Assembly (NCBI GenBank): GCA_964555235.1
Contig: CAZKRU010000042.1
Location: 1-37,625, forward strand
Reading direction: 5' to 3'
From: CAZKRU01 sp964555235
GTDB taxonomy: Bacteria > Verrucomicrobiota > Verrucomicrobiia > Methylacidiphilales > CAMAQI01
Length of the DNA stretch: 37,625 nt
The translations under genes were made by a program, and so were the position numbers. The stretch's first letter is position 1; each line of letters begins with the position of its first letter. The notes beneath the pieces are model-generated. The model had not been told where the DNA came from and did no database searches. It saw only the letters and a list, made by a program, of their open reading frames with translations. This document shows positions 16,228 to 23,845 of the stretch, piece after piece.

Positions 16228-16250
16228 GCCGGCCCTCCCTTTACCTTTTT

Positions 16251-17612
16251 ATGGAAGTCTTGGATCAGCCCATGCCGCAAGCCGTCAAAAACAAAAACCC
16301 GGAACCTGAACTCAGTCTTCAGCCTCCCGTCCCCTCACCCAAACTCCCTGAGTGGTGGAAGAGTTCGCAAGCGGATGCATGGAAGGCCTTTCAAGCAGAA
16401 CCGTTTCCCGCACGAAAGGATGAACGCTTCCGTTTCACCGATTTTTCAAAGATTCGCTTTGATGGACTCCGTTACGAAAGTCGGATCGGCGAAACCGCAC
16501 GTCAGGAAATTATTCAACGTTCGTTGAAGGCCCGTGAATCCAAACCTTCTTCAGGTCGATTTCTTTTTGCTAATGAAACTTTGGTAGAATCGCAGCCCTT
16601 GAGCCAGGAGCTTGCCCAAAAGGGTGTCGTCTGGCTTCCTTTGGCCGAAGCGATTGTGAAACATCCCGAGCTCGTGAAGAAATACTTCATGACACAGGAT
16701 CCAACACTCAGTGCTAAGAAATTCATTCATCTACACCGGGCTTTCTGCGCCGCAGGCTCTTTTCTTTACGTTCCGAAAAACGTCAACATTGAGCATCCCC
16801 TTGAAGCACATTACTGGTTGACCGAATCCGATCTGACCCTTTTCCCGCATACCTTGATCGTCACCGAAGCGAACAGTCAGGTGGAGATGATCGATTTCTA
16901 TCAATCGCTCGATCCTCAAGCCTCGGGTGCTGCATTTGGCGTCACCGATCTCCATGCCGGAACCGGCTCAAAAATTCGTTACGTCGCCTCTCAAAACTGG
17001 GGCTCGAACATGATCTCCTTTCAATCCCAATCGGTCACCGTGGAACGCGATGCTTCAACCGTCGCACTGAATTTGAATCTCGGCGGCGCCTATGCTCGTC
17101 TCGAAAGTAAAAGCCGGATGGTCGGTTCTGGAGGACGGAGCGATATGCTTTCGCTGACGCTCTCCACCGGCAAACAAGAATTCGATCAACGAACCTTTCA
17201 AGAACACGCGGCGCCTCACACCACCAGCGATCTGCTTTACAAGAATGCGCTTTGCGATGATTCCCGAACGATTTTCTCAGGCATGATCGAGGTCGATCCG
17301 GTCGCCCAACAGACCGACGCCTATCAGAGCAATCGGAATCTGCTTCTCAGCGATACTGCCGAAACGAATTCCCTCCCCGGTCTTGAAATCAATGCCAACG
17401 ACGTTCGCTGCACCCACGGTTCAACGAGTGGGCAGCTTGATGAGAGCGAAATGTTTTATCTCCTCTCCCGGGGAATTCCGAAAACCGAAGCGCGGCGTCT
17501 TTTCATTCTCGGCTTTTTCCAGGAAGTCCTTCTCCGTCTCAAAGATGAACGGATCGAACAGGAACTTCTCGAATTGATCGATACCAAATACATTCACACG
17601 ACAAAATCATGA
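16251..17612 (+). CDS. sufD: SufD, Fe-S cluster assembly protein
   Basis: SufD pairs with SufB and is needed for iron loading. At 453 residues it is a little longer than E. coli SufD. The SufBD core domain is seen in FQEHAAPHTTSDLLYKN and INANDVRCTHGSTSGQLDE; the Cys-x-His in the latter corresponds to Cys358 and His360 of E. coli SufD, which act at the SufB-SufD interface. The first 40 residues are Pro/Lys-rich and probably disordered. It ends with an ATGA overlap into sufT, so the two are translationally coupled. Confidence 0.95.
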   Translation: MEVLDQPMPQAVKNKNPEPELSLQPPVPSPKLPEWWKSSQADAWKAFQAEPFPARKDERFRFTDFSKIRFDGLRYESRIGETARQEIIQRSLKARESKPSSGRFLFANETLVESQPLSQELAQKGVVWLPLAEAIVKHPELVKKYFMTQDPTLSAKKFIHLHRAFCAAGSFLYVPKNVNIEHPLEAHYWLTESDLTLFPHTLIVTEANSQVEMIDFYQSLDPQASGAAFGVTDLHAGTGSKIRYVASQNWGSNMISFQSQSVTVERDASTVALNLNLGGAYARLESKSRMVGSGGRSDMLSLTLSTGKQEFDQRTFQEHAAPHTTSDLLYKNALCDDSRTIFSGMIEVDPVAQQTDAYQSNRNLLLSDTAETNSLPGLEINANDVRCTHGSTSGQLDESEMFYLLSRGIPKTEARRLFILGFFQEVLLRLKDERIEQELLELIDTKYIHTTKS

Positions 17613-18154
17613 GCGACGAATCCATTCGCCTGCTTCGCGATTGCGAAGCCATTCAAATCCCGAGCGGAACTAAAATCACACTCCCCAAGGAGACCGAAGT
17701 CTCCATCACCCAGTCGCTGGGCGGAACCTACACCGTTGTTTATTCGCAGGGACTCGCCCGGATTGATGGACACGACGCCGACGCGCTTGGAATGGAAAAG
17801 ACGGCAAAGCCCGAAGGCCCTGCCGATGGCTCCAGCCCCGTCGTCGATGCCGATGCTGTTAAAAAACGTCTTCGTCTGGTTTTTGATCCGGAAATTCCGG
17901 TCAATATTGTCGATCTCGGTTTGGTCTACGCCACCGAAATTGTGCCGGTCGAGGAAGGTTCCTACAAAGTGAACATCCAGATGACTCTCACCGCCCCCGG
18001 CTGTGGCATGGGCCCAGCGATTTCCGCCGATGCGCAGAAACGCGTCATGGAACTCCCCGGAGTCACCGAAGCCAATGTCGAACTCGTCTGGGAACCGGCC
18101 TGGAATCAAGAGATGGTCAGCGAAGTCGGCAAAATGCAGCTCGGCTGGGTTTAA
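17609..18154 (+). CDS. sufT: SufT-type Fe-S assembly factor (MIP18/DUF59 domain)
   Basis: The 181-residue protein has two parts: an N-terminal domain (5-62: LLRDCEAIQIPSGTKITLPK, then YSQGLARIDGHDADALG) and a MIP18/DUF59 domain (about 84-175) with DPEIPVNIVDLGLVY and TLTAPGCGMGP, whose Cys is conserved in the family. This is the long SufT form found at the end of bacterial suf operons and linked to cluster maturation or delivery. The start overlaps the sufD stop as ATGA. No SufS, SufE or SufU follows within the window, so the sulphur donor must be encoded elsewhere. Confidence 0.93.
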   Translation: MSDESIRLLRDCEAIQIPSGTKITLPKETEVSITQSLGGTYTVVYSQGLARIDGHDADALGMEKTAKPEGPADGSSPVVDADAVKKRLRLVFDPEIPVNIVDLGLVYATEIVPVEEGSYKVNIQMTLTAPGCGMGPAISADAQKRVMELPGVTEANVELVWEPAWNQEMVSEVGKMQLGWV

Positions 18155-18180
18155 AGCCCCTAGTAGGGAGACTTCGATGA

Positions 18181-18332
18181 ATGTTGTCCACCGGGAGTGG
18201 ACAACATGGATCCATCCAAAGGATGGACCCGAAGGGCGGAGCTCGACGGGAGTCGAGGCCGTCAACGCGCCGCTCCGCGTTCCACTTACATCCCAAAGCC
18301 ACGGCGCGCTCATCGAGCCCGCCCTACCAAAA
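18181..18332. repeat. Hairpin-chain intergenic element
   Basis: At least four hairpins lie end to end after sufT: ATGTTGTCCAC/GTGGACAACAT (18181-18207, 11-bp perfect stem, 5-nt loop), GGATCCATCC/GGATGGACCC (18208-18230, 9 of 10 pairs), CTCGAC/GTCGAG (18242-18257), and AACGCG/CGCGTT (about 18264-18282). GGGCGG near 18235 can also pair with CCGCCC near 18320, closing the whole unit. The right end CGCCCTACCAAAA (18320-18332) recurs inverted at 7675-7687. The first hairpin may act as the suf terminator, though no T-run follows. The remaining 18333-18464 shows nothing definite. Confidence 0.6.
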
Positions 18333-18464
18333 TCTCCTCCGCTTGAGAGAAATTCCAGCGGATAGACCTTGAGTCAGGTGGACTTCCATGATAATCGAAA
18401 CTCGAGATGAGAAAAGAAATTATAAAAGGAAGACCGAGTTAGTTCGGACATCCGGTTGTATCCC

Positions 18465-19202
18465 ATGCAAAACGCAGCAATGCTCTGGACCGGCGGCAAA
18501 GATTCTGCGATGGCCCTGTATGAAGCCAGGCAAACCGGTTATTCGGTTCGGACGCTCATCACCTTTGCACCGCCGGAGCCTCATTTTTTAGCGCATCCGT
18601 TAAGCTTAATCAAAATGCAAGCCGATGCGTTGGACCTTCCACACTCCGTGTTACCGATCAGCGCACCGTTCGAGAAAAGTTATGAACGCGCCCTCTGCCG
18701 CTTACGGGATGAAATGGGAATTCACTGCGTTGTGACCGGAGATATCTCTGAGGTAAACGGAAATCCGAATTGGATTCGTGAGCGATGTCGCGACACGGGG
18801 ATCGACGTCCAGACGCCTTTGTGGGGACGCGATCGAATGACCCTGCTTCGACAATTGCTGGAGCGGGGATTCAAGGTGAATTTTTCATGTATTCATACCC
18901 GCTGGCTGGATGAGCGCTGGGTTGGCCGGGAATTAAATGAGGAGGCGATTGCCGAACTGCAGATCATTCGCGAGCAGAACGGCCTGGATCTCTGCGGTGA
19001 AGAAGGCGAATATCACACCATGGCCGTCAACGGACCACGATACAAACAAGGCATCGAGATTTGCTCTTATTCGAAACGCATTCTTGATTCGTTTGCTTAC
19101 ATGGAGATCCACGATCTGAAATTGCGTTCGGAGATTGTGGGAGAATCCTTCGGAAATTTGAAATCCTCGGCGCCCTTCGAGAAGTCGCCCCACCAGGAGT
19201 GA
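18465..19202 (+). CDS. Dph6-like ATP pyrophosphatase (PP-loop, DUF71 family)
   Basis: The N-terminus MLWTGGKDSAMALYEA is a PP-loop that binds ATP and adenylates a substrate. HPLSLIKMQADALDLP, CVVTGDISEV and the late motif LCGEEGEYHTMAVNGP match the family that includes archaeal and eukaryotic diphthine-ammonia ligase. Bacteria do not make diphthamide, so here it must act on some other carboxyl or carbonyl substrate, which is unknown. At 245 residues it has normal length. Starts at 18465 or 18480 are both possible; a TTG at 18456 is less likely. No clear ribosome binding site is seen. It is not obviously in an operon: the hairpin chain separates it from suf, and the next gene is convergent. 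Confidence 0.85.
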   Translation: MQNAAMLWTGGKDSAMALYEARQTGYSVRTLITFAPPEPHFLAHPLSLIKMQADALDLPHSVLPISAPFEKSYERALCRLRDEMGIHCVVTGDISEVNGNPNWIRERCRDTGIDVQTPLWGRDRMTLLRQLLERGFKVNFSCIHTRWLDERWVGRELNEEAIAELQIIREQNGLDLCGEEGEYHTMAVNGPRYKQGIEICSYSKRILDSFAYMEIHDLKLRSEIVGESFGNLKSSAPFEKSPHQE

Positions 19203-19218
19203 ATCGATTCGATGAGGA

Positions 19219-20670
19219 TCAAGCTGAAGGCAAGATCAGTCGAATCTCCAGTCCTTTCGGACTCCGGTTTTGTGCGGTGACAATTCCTCCGAATGATTCG
19301 AGACAGGTCTTCACGATCGTTAAACCAAGCCCGGTTCCACCGGTTTTTCGGTCGCGCGAGAGATCAACTCGATAGAAGGGATCGAAGATTCGTTGAAGAT
19401 CGGCTTCCGGAACTCCGGGACCTTGATCCGAAATCGTCAGGATCACTTTTCCTTGATCTTCTGAAGCACTGAAGTGGATCGGACCTGCTTCCCCACCATG
19501 TTGAACCGCATTACGCAAGACATTGGCAACCGCACGAAGCAGCGTGTCGGGATCAGCGCTCACTAAAAGCGTTTCTGGAATCGCAATCTCCAACTCTTTG
19601 CGATCTGGGAATTCACGACGAATCGCTTTGTTCACGATTTCCAGAAGCGAAACTTTCTGAACGTTCATGGTTTTGGCTCCAAGCGATGCCTTGGAAAAAG
19701 AAAGCAATTCATTCACCAGATCGGCCATCTGTCGGGCATTCTCCGCAGCCGTTTGAACGTATTTTTTCTGCGATTCATCTCCACGATTTTCCAAAATCTC
19801 CAAAGCCAGCTGCAGACGGGAAAGGGGCGAACAAAGTTCATGGGCAATATCCCCAAGAAAACGTTTCTGTCCTCCCACAAAATTTTCCAAACGTGATGCC
19901 ATGTGATCCACCGATTTCCCCAACAGCCCCAGTTCATCCTCACGTTTTGCATCGACGCGAACGTTAAAGGATCCCTCGGAAATTCGTGCGGTAACATCCT
20001 GCATCTGAACGATCGTTTTTGTAATCCTTCGAACAAACGGAAACCAAAAAATCGCCGAAATCAAAAGCCCTCCCACTCCCATCATCACCCATGGCTTGTA
20101 ATCAAAGAGAAGACCTCCCGCACTTAACGACTCCGACATGAGAACTAAAGTTACTCGCGTTTGCTTGTTGCCATTCGCCTGATTGACCCGTGTACGAATC
20201 GGCAGCCAGTAGCGGGTCGGATCTTGCGTCCAAACGACCATTCGAAAAAGATTTCCACGCGGCCCTTGAAATGATGCCGTTCGATCTGCAGTGGGATTTT
20301 CAGGAGTAATCGGACGTCGCCTCCAAGTCGCCATCTCGACAATCCTCGCAACAATCTCTCGAGGAAGCTCCGGAGTACTTTCTCCAGCAATCACTGTCCC
20401 TTGCTCATTCACGAGGAAAAACTGCACTTGGTAAGCCGTCCCCAAACGCTTCAAAATTTCATTCCATTCGCTCTGAGGTCTCAGATTCAACTCTCCGACC
20501 ACCACGTTTTTTGTCGAATTCACTCGCTCGCTGGCACCGCTGGAGATGATGCTTTCCAATCCGAACCGGAATTCCGTGTTTAACAAAGCGGCAAACAAGA
20601 TCGTAAGGAGTAGGAGATTCAAAAAGAATAACCCCAGAATCTTGAGGTAGAGTGGAAAACGGGGTTTCAT
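19219..20670 (-). CDS. Sensor histidine kinase, CpxA-like
   Basis: The 483-residue protein has a first membrane helix (10-30), a periplasmic sensor region (about 31-193), a second helix (194-212) and a HAMP domain (213-265). The H-box is FLGDIAHELCSPLSRLQ with the phospho-accepting His277, followed by the N-box VANVLRNAVQH (381-391), DQGPGVP (415-421) and GGTGLGL (444-450). The wording of the H-box, AHELCSPLSRL, is the CpxA type. It follows its response regulator gene by 3 nt and is certainly cotranscribed. It likely senses cell-envelope state, with the divergent secreted protein at 21567-22121 as a possible partner. The signal itself is unknown. Confidence 0.92.
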   Translation of the reverse strand: MKPRFPLYLKILGLFFLNLLLLTILFAALLNTEFRFGLESIISSGASERVNSTKNVVVGELNLRPQSEWNEILKRLGTAYQVQFFLVNEQGTVIAGESTPELPREIVARIVEMATWRRRPITPENPTADRTASFQGPRGNLFRMVVWTQDPTRYWLPIRTRVNQANGNKQTRVTLVLMSESLSAGGLLFDYKPWVMMGVGGLLISAIFWFPFVRRITKTIVQMQDVTARISEGSFNVRVDAKREDELGLLGKSVDHMASRLENFVGGQKRFLGDIAHELCSPLSRLQLALEILENRGDESQKKYVQTAAENARQMADLVNELLSFSKASLGAKTMNVQKVSLLEIVNKAIRREFPDRKELEIAIPETLLVSADPDTLLRAVANVLRNAVQHGGEAGPIHFSASEDQGKVILTISDQGPGVPEADLQRIFDPFYRVDLSRDRKTGGTGLGLTIVKTCLESFGGIVTAQNRSPKGLEIRLILPSA

Positions 20671-20673
20671 CGC

Positions 20674-21375
20674 TTAGGGCGCATCCGGGTTAATCAGGAG
20701 ATATCCGATGGCTCGAACTGTTCGGATATATTGTGGATTTTTGGGATCGTCACCGAGTTTTTTTCGGAGTGACCAGATATGAACATCGATCGATCGATCG
20801 AAGACTTCGTAATTACGTTGTGCCACCGCATCCATCAATTCCTCCCGCGATTTAACTCTCCCGCTCGCACGGGCCAAACACGCCAGAAGATCGAACTCCA
20901 ACGCGGTCAACATTACCGGACGATCGTCTAAAACCACGGTACGGGTCTCCGGATGAATCCGTAAAGCGCCGACGACGATTTCAGGCTTTCCCTGATCGGC
21001 TTCATTGGGAACGGGCCGAGCGGAGCGACGCGCGACGGCACGAAGTCGGGCTAATAATTCTCGAGGAGAAAATGTTTTCGGCAAATAATCATCCGCCCCA
21101 ACTTCCAGTCCCACAATCCGGTCCGCTTCATCTCCTCGCGCGGTGAGCATCAGAATCGGCACCTCTGAATCACGACGCAGTTGTTTGAGAACTTCAAATC
21201 CGTCCATTCCCGGCAACATGACATCCAGAATCACCGCATCAAATTTTTCCCGCTTGGCGCGTTCCAATCCCGAAACCCCATGATGCTCCAAAGTCATTTC
21301 ATAACCCATCGGCTCCAGATAATCCCGAATCAATGCACAAAGCTCGCGATCATCGTCGATCAAAAGCAGACGCAT
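20674..21375 (-). CDS. OmpR/CpxR-type response regulator
   Basis: The 233-residue protein has a receiver domain (1-118) with acidic DDD at 7-9, phospho-Asp51 in VILDVMLPGMDG, Thr78 and Lys100. The C-terminal winged helix (about 130-228) contains LTALEFDLLACLAR and RSIDVHIWSLRKKLGDDP, the OmpR/PhoB DNA-binding fold. The conserved Lys-Pro after the beta-5 strand is Lys-Thr here (YLPKTFSP), a small departure. It probably binds direct repeats; three TTAACA units occur in its divergent promoter region at 21496-21544. It is the first gene of the pair with the kinase. Confidence 0.94.
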   Translation of the reverse strand: MRLLLIDDDRELCALIRDYLEPMGYEMTLEHHGVSGLERAKREKFDAVILDVMLPGMDGFEVLKQLRRDSEVPILMLTARGDEADRIVGLEVGADDYLPKTFSPRELLARLRAVARRSARPVPNEADQGKPEIVVGALRIHPETRTVVLDDRPVMLTALEFDLLACLARASGRVKSREELMDAVAQRNYEVFDRSIDVHIWSLRKKLGDDPKNPQYIRTVRAIGYLLINPDAP

Positions 21376-21495
21376 GGAGTCCCCTTTCCCAACATTGAAG
21401 CCCTGTTGGAATTTGCTCTCAAATCACTCGCCATTCGCTCTGAAACGATCATCCAGTCGGCAACATAGGCGAAAACCGATGAAAAAGCCTTAAAA

Positions 21496-21544
21496 TTAAC
21501 ACTTCCTTAACAATTTTCCTTTCCAATCAAATCGGATTTTAACA
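21496..21544 (+). promoter_or_regulatory. TTAACA direct-repeat array, candidate response-regulator box
   Basis: TTAACA occurs at 21496-21501, 21507-21512 and 21539-21544. The first two are 11 bp apart and the third is 32 bp from the second, about one and three helical turns. OmpR-family regulators (for example CpxR and PhoB) bind tandem repeats with about this spacing. The array lies between the divergent two-component pair and the secreted protein gene, 23 bp or more before the latter's start. The remainder of 21376-21495 shows no other feature. Confidence 0.45.
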
Positions 21545-21566
21545 CTCTTTCGCTTCAATTATCGCT

Positions 21567-22121
21567 ATGAAAACCCTCATTCGTTTGGCTCTATTTGGCA
21601 TGATGTTGATGACAGGAACCAATTCTCACTTGTTTGGACAAGATCAGGGAGGGGGAGGAGGTAATCGTCGCGACATGTCTCCCGAGCAATTTCGCGAAGA
21701 GATGGAAAAGCGAGTCAAAGCTTCGCTCAAAGCAACGGACGATGAATGGAATATCATTCAACCGCGTCTTGATAAGGTTGTTACTGCACAGCGAGAAGCC
21801 TTCTCCGGACGAATGGGCGGATTTGGTCGTACTCGAGACAACAACAATGCATCGAGTGCCGCAACGCCTTCAGGAACTCCCGGCACGAGCGAGAAATCGA
21901 GTCGCGATTCAACTCGCACTCCGAGTCCGGAAGCGGAGGCATTGAAAGCGGCTCTCGAATCGGAAGAGACTCCCGCCAAAGAGATCAAAACCAAATTGAA
22001 CTCACTACGCGACTCCCGTTCGAAAAAACAAGACGATCTAAAAGTCGCCCGTGAAGAGCTCCGAAAAGTATTAAGCCTTCGCCAAGAAGCCACGCTCGTC
22101 ATGCAGGGAATTCTGGACTAG
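21567..22121 (+). CDS. Small secreted helical protein, CpxP/Spy-like by position
   Basis: The 184-residue protein has a signal peptide (about 1-24, cut near FGQ). The mature part has a Gly run, then helices rich in charge (MSPEQFREEMEKRVKASLKATDDEWNIIQPRLDKVV at about 37-72), a Ser/Thr/Pro linker and a second helical stretch ending in REELRKVLSLRQEATLVM. Size, export, helical content and divergence from a CpxA/CpxR-like pair recall CpxP and Spy of enterobacteria, which are periplasmic chaperones that damp the kinase. Sequence likeness is weak and no exact LTxxQ motif is present, so the link rests on context. gspE starts 8 nt after its stop, so it may be the first gene of the type II secretion operon. 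Confidence 0.7.
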   Translation: MKTLIRLALFGMMLMTGTNSHLFGQDQGGGGGNRRDMSPEQFREEMEKRVKASLKATDDEWNIIQPRLDKVVTAQREAFSGRMGGFGRTRDNNNASSAATPSGTPGTSEKSSRDSTRTPSPEAEALKAALESEETPAKEIKTKLNSLRDSRSKKQDDLKVAREELRKVLSLRQEATLVMQGILD

Positions 22122-22129
22122 TCTCGCTC

Positions 22130-23833
22130 ATGTTAGAATCCCCGACCGTTACCGCCAGCGCGTCCAGACCGGAACTCTGGACTCGCATGGTGGGCAATCA
22201 CCAACTCTCGTTTGGAGATATGGATCTTCTTGCTCGTTATTGCAAATCGAGCGGAAAGACGATGAACACCGAGGAGGAAGTCCTTCAATGGTTGGCAGGG
22301 GAATATCAACTCACCTACACTTCGCTTGAGAATATTGAGCCGGATCGGGAACTTCTCTCGCAATTTCCGGCTCGAATTTTACTCAAGGAAGCGCTTCTCC
22401 CCCTTCGGGAAAAGGATGGCGTCCTGGAAGTTGCCGTCAGTCGTCTCTTCGCCAGTCCCGGACTTGATAGTTTGGGCAAGGCAACGACCCTTCGCCTGCA
22501 AGCGGTTCTTGCTCCGAGCGAAGCGCTTCAACGAGAAATTAAAAAGCATCTCGGAGTCGGCGCCGATACACTGAATCGTCTGGAACAGGAAGCCGGCTTT
22601 CAAGTTGTTGCCGAAGACTCGAGTGCTCCGGCGGATCTCGATAAAGCGGCGGAAGATGCGTCGATCATCCGTTTCGTCAATCAGGTCTTGGGCGATGCCA
22701 TCTCGCTCCGAGCTACGGATATTCACGTCGAACCGTTTGAGGCGGAACTGAGAATTCGTTACCGGGTCGACGGGATGCTTCAGGAAATTCCGGTCCCCGC
22801 CCAGATCAAACAATTTCAACCGGCGATCGTTTCCCGTATCAAAATTCTGAGCAATCTCAATATTGCGGAAAAGCGACTTCCACAAGACGGTCGCATCAAG
22901 ATTCGCGTGAAAGGAAACGATGTCGACATTCGCGTCTCGGTGATTCCGATGATTCACGGAGAAGCCGTCGTCATGCGTGTCTTGCGTCAGAATAGCGGAT
23001 TGATGGGGATGAAAGATCTTGGAATGGCAGAAGCAGACCTCAAACGACTGAGCCATCTCCTCTCCCTCCCCCATGGCATCGCCCTGGTCACCGGTCCAAC
23101 GGGAAGTGGAAAAACCTCCACCCTCTACAGCGCCCTGAACGAAATCAATGATTCGATTCGAAAGATCATTACGATTGAAGATCCGGTCGAATATCAGATG
23201 AAGGGAATCAACCAGATTCAAGTTTCAGAAAAATCGGGACTCACCTTTGCCCGCGGATTACGCGCTGTCTTGCGTCACGACCCCGATGTCGTTCTCATCG
23301 GAGAAATTCGAGATCAGGAAACCGCGCAGATCGCCGTTCAAGCCTCCCTCACCGGTCACTTGGTCTTTTCAACCTTGCACACCAACGATGCTCCGAGTGC
23401 CCTGACCCGACTCGTTGACATGGGCGTCGAACCGTATCTGGTCGCTTCCTCCCTGGAAGCCGTCATCGCCCAACGACTTGTCCGACTACTTTGCCCCGCG
23501 TGCAAACAGGAAGATACCTCACCTCGAGCGCAATCGGTTCGGGACAAAGTTCCAACGCTCCAGAAGGCGGTTCTCTATCGTCCGGTTGGTTGTAAAGAAT
23601 GTCGGAAGACGGGATTTCACGGACGACGCGCCGTCTTTGAATTAATGACAATGTCACCTGCCATCCGCCAACTTCTTCTTAAAAATGCGTCCAGCCTTGA
23701 GATCAAAGAGATCGCCATAAAAGAGGGAATGAAGACCCTGACGGATGATGGATGGCGGTTGGTCGCGCAAGGAATCACCACCATCGATGAAGTCCTCCGC
23801 GTTTCGAAATACGAAGGTTCCAACGATTTTTAA
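22130..23833 (+). CDS. gspE: GspE, type II secretion assembly ATPase
   Basis: GspE powers pseudopilus extension from the cytoplasmic side. The 567-residue protein has an N-terminal T2SSE domain (about 55-140), ATDIHVEP (195-202), Walker A GPTGSGKTS (322-330), an Asp box in IEDPVEYQMKGINQIQV, Walker B VVLIGEIRDQETAQ (387-400) and a zinc site made of Cys455, Cys458, Cys488 and Cys491 (CPAC and CKEC). This combination fits GspE and PilB alike; the pseudopilin genes that follow decide for GspE. It is 8 nt after the upstream gene and 12 nt before gspF. Confidence 0.95.
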   Translation: MLESPTVTASASRPELWTRMVGNHQLSFGDMDLLARYCKSSGKTMNTEEEVLQWLAGEYQLTYTSLENIEPDRELLSQFPARILLKEALLPLREKDGVLEVAVSRLFASPGLDSLGKATTLRLQAVLAPSEALQREIKKHLGVGADTLNRLEQEAGFQVVAEDSSAPADLDKAAEDASIIRFVNQVLGDAISLRATDIHVEPFEAELRIRYRVDGMLQEIPVPAQIKQFQPAIVSRIKILSNLNIAEKRLPQDGRIKIRVKGNDVDIRVSVIPMIHGEAVVMRVLRQNSGLMGMKDLGMAEADLKRLSHLLSLPHGIALVTGPTGSGKTSTLYSALNEINDSIRKIITIEDPVEYQMKGINQIQVSEKSGLTFARGLRAVLRHDPDVVLIGEIRDQETAQIAVQASLTGHLVFSTLHTNDAPSALTRLVDMGVEPYLVASSLEAVIAQRLVRLLCPACKQEDTSPRAQSVRDKVPTLQKAVLYRPVGCKECRKTGFHGRRAVFELMTMSPAIRQLLLKNASSLEIKEIAIKEGMKTLTDDGWRLVAQGITTIDEVLRVSKYEGSNDF

Positions 23834-23845
23834 CGCTGAATCCCA

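Noticed and set aside
17594..18313. 239-residue minus-strand frame over sufT and the hairpin chain.
   Set aside because: It is antisense to sufT, and its other end is just the repeat sequence.
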